A stretch of 64,000 nt of DNA from Trichoplax adhaerens (lineage: Eukaryota; Placozoa; Uniplacotomia; Trichoplacea; Trichoplacidae): assembly GCF_000150275.1 (NCBI RefSeq), contig NW_002060947.1:1606944-1670943 (forward strand), given 5' to 3'. The translations under genes and the position numbers were made by a program. The notes below the pieces were generated by a model. It searched no databases. It saw nothing but the letters and a program-made list of their open reading frames with translations, and was not told where the DNA came from. Of the stretch, positions 55,373 through 64,000 are shown piece by piece. Every line of letters starts with the position of its first letter. The stretch's first letter is position 1.

Positions 55373-57836
55373 GGTGTAATTCGTAGATATTAGAATATCA
55401 TTACATCTGGCCCAGCCATAATATAATATTCGGTTACATTTAAGTAATTTATTGTTAGATATTGCAGTAATGCTAACTACTGCTGCAATAACTAAATCTT
55501 GAACTTTTAACCGACTCTATGGTATTTGATATTTTAATAAGTGTAAACGATTTCGAAGAAGCTGCTTTAATCAATGACCAAACATCATTACTGTTTTACC
55601 GTTGTTAGAAACAACTGTATAAAAATTTGGCTATGGTATCGATAACGTTTGATGTATATTAACAAGCTATTCCACAATGTATTATCATGTTTATATGCAT
55701 AATCTTATTCTGAAAATTATCCTATTGCGAACTATTGTGAATAGAAAAGGAAAGTAGTACTACGAAGTAAGCTATCGAATTTATAGTTTATTTCGGAATC
55801 CTTTATAATATAGTACAGTGCTAGGTTAAGGTAGTTTTAGTTAACACGTGTAATGATCGACTTCTCTAACTTTATTGTCAAACCATATTTTTAACACCAC
55901 AAGATAGATGAATTAGTGCATAATTATGGCATACAGAACAATTTACTGGCTAGTTATTTTGATGCAACATAACTTATGTTATAGTGATATCAGTTTTATG
56001 AGATCTACGTACATCTTAGATAATACTTATTTTAGGTTGGAATTGTTAGTTGTAACTTGTAAGCACAGTATAATAGGAAGTATCGTATAATAGTTATATT
56101 GAGGTAACTCTTAGTAGTTCACGACACATTGCAGGCTTATTAAAAGGGAAAGTAGAGGATAATTTCTTAGTTTTATTCTACGATATATTTATAATTATAA
56201 TAGTCTGTATAATGCATAGGGCATTATTCTATTACACAACTTATTCTGTCACTATCATCGGTCATATTTCATTATTTGTTAGATGATTTACAATTATTAT
56301 TTATTGCTATATTCGTACAAAAATGTTACTAAGAGAATTTCTATTCTATTCATATTAATGTATCGATGATATCTAGTTGCAACGAATCATATTTCAATTC
56401 ATTATACATATCACATCGTCATTGTTTTGATGTTTACTGGTGATATACGTGCAGTCAAAGTTATTGTCCCTTTCTTGTTTTCGTCTATATGCATTTTTAT
56501 GCAGATAGTACGATAGCATAATGATGAATACTTCTATGTAATATACGTAGTTTTGAAATTACACTATTAGATACGATTTGCTACCTTTATGTGACATTAT
56601 GGTATCTGATGATATCTTATGATATTTTATACAACGTATTATATCATTTATTTAATTTGGTTTATCGCATTAGCATATTTGTATAAATGAATTGTAAATT
56701 AACAGCATTACCGACTTCTTATATTGATTATAATATCTATAGTAGATGTTATTATGCACCAATAGCGGATAAAATCACATTGTATTACGTACAGTATGGA
56801 CTACATCGTACATTAATATTTACTATAATAAGCTGCAGCATCACATGTACGATTTATACTCGTAGTCTCATACTTAAATGAGGTGGCTGTGACCTTAGTT
56901 GTTAGAGCTATACTGAGTCATGGCTGATTGACGATGTAATGGTTATGATTGTTTACAACAGTATGCTAATATATGTAAAACTCGTACTCGTTACTTTAGC
57001 AGTATTGAATAATAAAACTATGCCTTCGCGTGAGGGAGGTAAATCGTCCATTTTATATTACGGTATTTTGATTTGATGGTGTTATATAACATTTATGTAC
57101 TGTACAGTACAGTATAAATGCCAGCTCATGTGGTATGCAAACGAGTATAGCTAGAAAATTTTTGTTTTCGCTCAACTATGTCTTTCATCTACTGTACTTG
57201 TACAACTATACCTACATCCGCTTATAATCAAGAACAAAACATTTATATCGACACTGGCATGACTATGATATAATTTATTATATGGGTGTACATTTAATCT
57301 TCTTCCATGTAGCGAAAAAGGCAACCGTGTTCCGAATAGTAAGACGGTGATGCCTTTCCGTCATTAACACATCTAATCTTGAAGACAAACGAAAGCCGAT
57401 CGATAGTATAGTTTACGTCTATAAATTTTTTATTAATACTTGTATACAGGCCAATAAATTATGAACGAGTCAATAAACGACTGCGTACAAATACATCCCA
57501 GTCATAGTCATAAATTACATTCGAAGCACCTTCGATCGATGATATTTCACCAGTTTAATTTATTTTGCTTTGTAGAGTCAACAATTCAGATTGATTTATA
57601 ATATAAATAAGGCACCGTACACTGTTCTGTACAACTTTTAAAGATTGATTTGGAATATGTACAAAATTTGTCTAATTGTAAATATTGGCTTGCACCCTCG
57701 ATTCAATGATCGAAAAAAATTACGCTAACTATTGCATCTACAGTACGGTAATATATTGCAGAAAATATACACAGTATACAAATATCAAAAATTGTTATCG
57801 CTTAAATTGGTGTTTCGATAATCCCATCGAGTGGTT
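55373..57836. other. Convergent intergenic region between tomosyn and the LATS-like kinase
   Basis: About 2.5 kb with no recognised gene. A short CTGTACAG run occurs at 57098-57115. It contains both 3' UTRs. Confidence 0.6.
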
Positions 57837-60800
57837 TCAAGAGAAATGGCCACGATTACTAACATACGTGAAATTCATATATTTTCTAGTGATGTATTCA
57901 CTTTTGTTTTCGCTAGAAAAATCAAAATTACTCACTTCTTGTATTGCTTGCGCATCAAAATTACGAGTATCGCCTTCTGTATCAAATGTAGGTTTTATTG
58001 GAGCTTCTAATTCTCGTATAGTGTCAAAGTCTATTTTTTTAAATAAGCCATGTTCTTTAATTTCAGGTATTGTTAATCGATATTCTTTGTCGCAAATTAG
58101 CTTCTGAATTAGTTCTTTGCATTGGTCTGAGGCTTTCTTCGGCGGAAATTCCAAAGTTTGACGCCAATTTCTTATCTGTATATATGTAGCATATGCATAA
58201 AAAAGCAATATCATAAGATTTACGATATCAACATTTTATATAGTACATCGTTTCTAATTATTGATGACATTAGCTAACAGACATGATTGAGCAGCAATTG
58301 CCTTTTAATTAATTTAACACAGGTGCACTATTATAGGCTTACATTTGCTGGCACTTCTTCTACATTTTTGCTATAAAATGGCGGTTTACCATAAACCATT
58401 TCGTATAATATTACACCGATACTCCAAATGTCACAAGCACGGGAGATTTCTTGTGCTTGTAAAACTTCGGGAGCAATGTAATTTGGCGTACCTACAACAC
58501 TATGATAGCGGTGATAGGATTTTTTGCCTTGATTTTGGGCATTAAAATTGCGACCCTGCGGGCTATCGTCGTTACCAAGATATTTGTAACTTGATGCCAA
58601 TCCAAAATCAGCGACTTTGATATGACCACGACCGTCGATCAGTACGTTGTCAGGTTTAATATCACGATGTACAAAACCACAGCTATGAATCCATTCCACA
58701 GCATTTACTAATTCGGCAATATAAAATATGGCCGTCTCTTCTTTGAACACTCCTTCCTTAATAAGTAAATTGAGTAAATCTCCACCTACCATATACTCCA
58801 TAATGAAGAATAAATTTTTGGAATCTTGGAAGCAACATTCCATTTTCACAATCCACGGTTGACAATCTTCAGCAGCAATCATAATATCACGCTCGATACG
58901 AATTCGTTGTAATTCCTTTTCGTTGATAACGTTGTCTTTCTTGATCGCTTTCATAGCAAAGTGTTTTTTATTGCTTTTATGCTGAACTAAATAGACTTGG
59001 CCATAAGCACCGCAACCAAGACCAGAAATTACTATAAAATTATCCATGGTAACTTTAGATCGTTTGCCTCGCAGTAGGTTGGTTTCATGTTGCAATAATG
59101 CTTTTCGGAACTGTGATTTGTCTTTTTCTGCAAGAGTACTTTTTTCCAATTCTTCTTCAAGTTTTTGTTGTCTCTTTTCACGTTCATCTTTGTACATAAG
59201 GGTTTTACGATACATTGTCTCTAAGTATTTTTTGGTTACATCTGGAGGGAAGTTAAATCTTCCTCTTAATTTCTTAGCGTGTGCTGGTGATTGCGGCACC
59301 AATGTACGAGTACTATCATCATTCGGTGGCATTTGGCTAACTTCACAACCATTCATCATTTGTTCATAGACATCGTTGAAAGTCTGCACAGAATCGTGTA
59401 AATAACAATTCGTTAACCTTTATGGACGAATACAGTGATTACAGTACAACAAGTTGGAACAGATAAACTGTACGTTACAGACAGCTAGTATAATTTTTTA
59501 AAGGATCCTTTATGCCCCCTAAATTTCGATAGAGTTACAATGTTATATAACGAAATTGGAGATGCTTAGTCCTATTTGGCTGCACTGAAAGACGATGCTG
59601 ATGAAGCAAAATGGAGGTATCATAAAGTTGTAATGTTGTCATCAATGACTCGGTGGCTCTGAGCAGATCGTAAATTTGAAGGTAAACTATTCTATTCTAT
59701 GTTCTCACCGTCATTGCATCTTCATGCCGATATACAGTTGTATCGCTTGCTGTCGATATTTCGTCAAAAGCCGGGTTTCTCATGCCTAATATAGTATAAC
59801 GAAATATGAATTATACGCGTCAATATCATAATTTGAATATCAACGTTTCGTCAGCCGGCCTAGAGTGGCTGATTTCGCATTATTCAAAAATTTAAGTAAT
59901 AACACTATCAGTTATCAGTATCGCTGGCTAAAGTTGTAAATACTTGAAACTCTTTTTCGTTCATAAAGTTATCATAAAAAAGTCTACAATTACAAAAAAT
60001 TTTATTCTACAAGGTACATACAGTATAAGCCAAACCTGTACAAACGAAGTTAAAATAGTATAGCACGAACATAAGACAATCTATTGCATTCCGCACCTTC
60101 CATAGCTGTGATTTGCAAATCTTCTTGGTATGGTCCGGTCATGTAGTTATCGCCTGGCGGTGGCATTCCATAATAAGCGTAATTTTCATTACCGGACAGC
60201 TCTTGCTGAGGAATTCTATTTTCTATTTGTATATATATATCCAAAGTGAAAGAAGTTGAGAATTTTGGACATGGTGTCAGAACTCATAAGAAGCACAAAA
60301 ACACAATCTACTATGTTATTAATGCACGAAAATGAACATACGATTGAGATTATGACCCCTCAGCATTGCAACATTGCCGTGCATAGTGCTAACTAATGGA
60401 CGGTTATCAAACTGCGTTGGGAACGTCGTTGTATCTGAAACATAGAGTCATCATTGATTGCATTACTTATTTATTGGAATAGTTATGAAATAAAAGCTCT
60501 TGTATCATCCATTTGACATTTTTCCTAAGCAAATTAATGTATATCTTTTCGATCAATGGTAGTCTAACACTGTATATAGATACAATAATTTCGTGGTACA
60601 GTGCACTATTGGTATGTGTATAACTACTGTACATCAGCTAACAGTTTTTTTTGGTTTGTAACTTTTATTGATTGTAATCTAGTGATACATGAGCTCTAAA
60701 GGATACCTAGATGAGATGGCGGTGGCCTTCCGTTATTATCGTAGTCGAAGATAGCACTACTGTCATAGAATTGATTGTAGCCAGCTGAAAAAAGAGAATA

Positions 60801-63383
60801 CAGTATATGTTATTAAGGTAAGAAACACTTGAGTAATGTCTCAGCAAGTAGTTTCAAATACAAGCAAATTGATCTTAAGGTCAACAATGCTTCAACATAT
60901 CCGTTAGTACCAAGCAAAGTAATTACAGCTAAATATCATTCGATGAAAGCTTAGCTTCTTCTGGTGGTCTTTGCATCGTAAAGTATGGCAATGATGAATC
61001 TAATATCTTGTCATAACTCACCTTCATACATGTCGGTATAAGCACTGGTATTGTCTAAATTTAAATTGTTCATGCTATAATTGATATCTCCAGCATTGAC
61101 CTACAAGTAAAAATAAACAGTTATCCAATAAGACTGGGAAGGGATTGAAAGTGTATTCTTCGCACATTATCCGAGCGGGCATGTAGTCTGTCGTCAAATT
61201 ACTGTACACGTAGAATTATTGTGGGCAGTCTTGAATTGCTGTTTTATCAATTTCATCATCAATCAAGGTAATACTGTAAGCGATTTAGCCTGTTTTGATA
61301 GTGTAACAGCTCAAATTAAAGCACCTTTCGTCAGGTATCCAGTATTGCATAGACTATTTGGCAAAGACGGTGTTTATTCAATACTACCGTCTTGGCAAAT
61401 GTCGATAATACAGGCGTTGGTAGAATCATCTTTGATTTCTTGTCGTCATCATTTTTATTTGATTCAAGATGTTCATTGAACACTACCTTAGCTAGGGTAT
61501 TGTCATGATTTCCTAGTTACTGGATGCATCTACCTCCTGTCCGGGCTATTGCCTATACACGAGCTACAGAGCTCATTGGAATACCCTTTTCGCTAGTGTA
61601 TTCTAATGATTTAGTTTATTATTCGATGATGCATCTACTAAGTCAATTTCGTTGTCGTGACTGCATCATTTGCATTTTACAGTTTATCCCTTTATGTTAT
61701 TCATGTCCATTTCTTCTTGCTAATAATTGTAACGCATTGATTTGATGCATCTGTAGTACTTATGTTGATGGGATCCATCATTACAGATATTGAAGGACTA
61801 CATGCTGAATAAGAAGAATGTTTTCAAGGCAATTTCCTACTTACCGAGTCACGGAAAAGTGAGCCATCTTCGCTGTTGGCCAGGTAAGATTGGCGTACAT
61901 AGTCGAAAAAGAAGACATTATTATCAATTAAATTGCAATTCATTTTCCACATCGATTAGTCAAGCAAAGAGACCAGTCGTGGGGCAAGAAGGAAATTCTA
62001 TTCTACAGTAGACAGCCGTTGAAATTACTATCCTGCAATTTCTCTTTTGTGAATGACATTGGAGTGGTAATTTTTTGCACCGTTTATAGCATCAGAAGTA
62101 GTCATGCAATTTGTGTATGGTACCATAATCTATACGTAGGATGATTAGCGTTGCAAATACATCCATCTCCTCTTTTATCAAGGGAATTTTTTCTACATTC
62201 TTTGCCATAACTATGCACAACCATAGCGCAGTCATGATGGCAGACTAGACGCTCTCTTGATTAGGTGTCAATATGTCATCAAGTGCGTCGCGGTATTTGA
62301 AAAATTTCCTTGTAGGCCGATGTATCTATCCTATCTATCAGAGTCTATGTTATCAATTGGTGGCGTTGTTGATTAAGTTAAATTGGTCAAGTGTAAAGAG
62401 ACATTCTGGATCATTGCCAGCCAAGCAAGCAAGAGCAATGTTGATATCGCACTTGACTATGTGCTTTAACCTTGATCTTCATGAATCAGCAAGTGCGATA
62501 CTATGGATGATCAACAACAGCCAGTAAAACAAGTTAGAGCAAGTTGGAGAAACATGCCACATATGGCAGATAGCAATCGGTGAAGTCCTGGATACCGATA
62601 GCAGCGATAATTATCGCTGCTATCGATTTGCTCTAATTCTACAATTTGTACTAAACAAATTGTAAAAAGACGCAAATGGAGATAACTCCAAGGATGGAGA
62701 TGAAGGAAAAATTTTGTTTTTCAAGGCTAACAAAGACATCGCTCCTACTGCATCGATGCATCATCATGGAGCAAAAATCATGTTTAAAGACTGGACATGG
62801 ATAATTTACTCAACGATATAATGCATTAACAAAGTCGCAGTATGATGAGCATAGGATTAGTCGTCCATTTTTATACTAGTTGCAAAACTACAAAATGATG
62901 ATGTACCGTAGCTGGTGTCGGCATGAATTACCAAGTGGAAATTCCACCATCTAATCATGATACAGTATATGATAATTTTACAGAATTCGCAGTGATAACC
63001 CAATACTCCACTAACCTGATATCCGAGTATAAAGCCATTGCAGATAAGAACTGGTCCTCTAACATTTTTTTGATGCGTAAACGTTCCGAATCAGGTTGGC
63101 GTTGATGGCCAACCAAGTGCTGATTCGTAGAATTGTAATATCTAGTTTGAGGTTGTGGTCTTCGATGATAAAAATGATTGGGATTGACATGTTGAGGTTG
63201 GGAAAGTCTTTGCCATTCGGGATTGCCATTTACGTAATGTCGTTGTCTCGAAAAATCTCGATCCAAACCTTGACGATAGTGAAATGATCGCAGTTTCGTT
63301 CTGACTGCAACTGCTGTTTTATAATCATTTTGACGACGGAGTCTTTCACTGTACGAACTGACAATATTATTGATGATCGGCAT
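57837..63383 (-). CDS. LATS-like: LATS/NDR-family AGC protein kinase (Hippo/MOB module), LATS-like
   Basis: Serine/threonine kinase expected to bind MOB1 and be switched on by an MST/Hippo-type kinase; LATS phosphorylates YAP/Yorkie (family knowledge). Nine exons in transcription order: 63016-63383, 61845-61872, 61022-61100, 60707-60784, 60357-60434, 60097-60222, 59709-59749, 58343-59383, 57837-58175. All phases match; 725 aa. Residues 1-300 are disordered, rich in Asn, Gln, Pro and Tyr. A basic helical MOB-binding region spans about 330-376 (KRQQKLEEELEKS ... ETNLLRGKR). P-loop GLGCGAYGQV is at 387-396, Lys411, HRD 505-507 and DFG 525-527. A long activation-segment insert ends in HSVVGTPNYIAPE, with candidate phospho-Ser561. 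The tail hydrophobic motif has NFTYV (Thr716). GVFKEE, FYIAELVNAVE and GTPNY favour LATS over NDR1/2. No PPxY motif seen. Confidence 0.9.
61873..63015 (-). other. Intron 1 of the LATS-like kinase gene
   Basis: A 1.14-kb intron between exon 1 and the 28-nt micro-exon. It contains the perfect 30-bp palindrome and adjacent hairpin at 62596-62664. Plus-strand frames in this stretch show no family resemblance. Confidence 0.75.
62596..62664. repeat. Perfect 30-bp palindrome plus adjacent 10-bp-arm hairpin
   Basis: 62596-62625 is exactly its own reverse complement (half-site CGATAGCAGCGATAA). Fifteen bases on, TACAATTTGT (62640-62649) and ACAAATTGTA (62655-62664) form a second perfect stem with a 5-base loop. 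Confidence 0.95.
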
Positions 63384-63571
63384 ATCTCATTCGCTGAAAA
63401 AAAGAGAAATCACAAGGATGGATTTAATTCCATGACAACACATCCAATTGAATAGTTATAACGATTACTCTTACACATTATACTACTGTACAATAATCAA
63501 AATCCACTTGGCTTTCATAGGGAATCGCCTTCAATCGAGTAGGATCAGAATTTGAGTTTGTTTGCATGTAG
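63384..63571. other. Upstream region of the LATS-like kinase gene
   Basis: Short stretch 5' of the kinase start. On the minus strand a CTTTTTTTCAG tract lies just upstream of the ATG, so exon 1 may be preceded by a non-coding exon outside the assigned model. Confidence 0.4.
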
Positions 63572-63859
63572 CAAAGCGGCAGTGTTGAAGTGGTCATACA
63601 AGCAAGAGCAGAATATTCAAGGGGCCCATCCTACTATTAATGTTAATTTAGCTCCACTCTCCAGCTGACTTTAGTACCCGTAGACTACGAAGGGAAAGAA
63701 AGAGTTACTTTTACCTTTAAGCCACCCAAAAAGCTTACTAAGGTAATCGAGTTGGATTGCTATGCTCGATACAACTATGGATCGCTTTTATTGACGATCG
63801 TGAAGAATGTCCGCTTCAAGTCGTCAGCAAGAGTTATCCAAACCGACTGTACGATTTAA
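63572..63859 (+). CDS. Possible unidentified terminal exon
   Basis: A 95-residue open frame with no ATG, preceded by an acceptor-like GTTTGCATGTAG and ended by TAA at 63857-63859. The product is beta-rich and lysine-rich (SGSVEVVIQQEQ, then TINVNLAPLSQ, VDYEGKERVTFTFKPPKK, then LLLTIVKNVRFKS). I do not recognise the family. No matching upstream exon was found on the plus strand, so it could be the 3' exon of a gene overlapping the kinase promoter, a decayed fragment or chance. Weakly supported. Confidence 0.3.
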
Positions 63860-64000
63860 TTTAAAAAGTAAACAGCATGAAAAAGAAAGACGGATGAAGA
63901 GTAGATTTCAATGGCGACAGCTTGGCCACTTACTTTGGTGGTTATCTTAATGGGAGAAACAGTTTCTACTGCTGTTTATTGAAGTTGATGACATAAGACT

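Noticed and set aside
57685-58107. 140-codon plus-strand frame
   Set aside because: Antisense shadow of the last kinase exon; the minus strand carries the family motifs.
61219-62527. Several 70-86-codon plus-strand frames
   Set aside because: They sit in kinase introns 1 and 2 with no family resemblance, and the one spanning 61845-61872 is antisense to the micro-exon.

Overview
The window is AT-rich nuclear DNA from an animal. Nine protein-coding genes can be followed exon by exon with matched GT-AG splice phases; most introns are short (about 55-500 bp), with a few of 1-3 kb. The gene set (JIP3/4 scaffold, tomosyn, Hippo-type LATS/NDR kinase, class A GPCR, DOMON receptor-like protein, TOM5, eEF1A methyltransferase) together with the compact introns and high A+T suggests an early-branching metazoan, most likely a placozoan (Trichoplax/Hoilungia type). 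That assignment is inference, because no species marker is visible. A 50-N assembly gap lies at 14032-14081.

Layout. 1-5182 (+): C-terminal two thirds of a JIP3/JIP4 (MAPK8IP3/SPAG9) scaffold. 7223-10711 (-): complete ribose-phosphate pyrophosphokinase, 318 aa in 8 exons. 11337-14570: three unrelated tandem arrays (about 158, 89 and 83 bp units) around the assembly gap. 14910-16125 (+): a two-exon 50-residue TOM5 homologue. 18104-22522 (-): single-pass DOMON-domain membrane protein, 283 aa in 6 exons. 22523-28500: about 6 kb with no recognisable gene but with a striking 46-bp-arm hairpin. 28501-29517 (+): single-exon class A GPCR. 30524-33220: a 2.7-kb element with inverted termini of several hundred bp beginning and ending in TTAA. 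34070-34381: a smaller inverted-repeat element. 35810-36974 (-): retinol/hydroxysteroid-type short-chain dehydrogenase. 37543-38570: two tandem duplications, one with a foldable core. 39071-40726 (-): eEF1A lysine methyltransferase 1. 41757-47000: clusters of a palindromic CTGTA/TACAG pentamer repeat. 43148-55372 (+): complete tomosyn (STXBP5) gene, 27 exons, with the R-SNARE tail. 57837-63383 (-): complete LATS/NDR-type AGC kinase, 9 exons including a 28-nt micro-exon. A possible unidentified exon lies at 63572-63859.

The genes do not form an operon or a shared pathway. JIP3/4 (motor and JNK scaffold), tomosyn (SNARE regulator) and the GPCR belong to vesicle transport and signalling. PRPS, TOM5 and the eEF1A methyltransferase are housekeeping genes. 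The LATS-like kinase belongs to the Hippo/MOB module. No prokaryotic features, CRISPR arrays, tRNA or rRNA genes were seen. The most interesting leads are the LATS-like kinase without a visible PPxY motif, the tiny TOM5 gene, the TTAA-bounded TIR element, the long hairpin at 26.5 kb and the DOMON single-pass protein.
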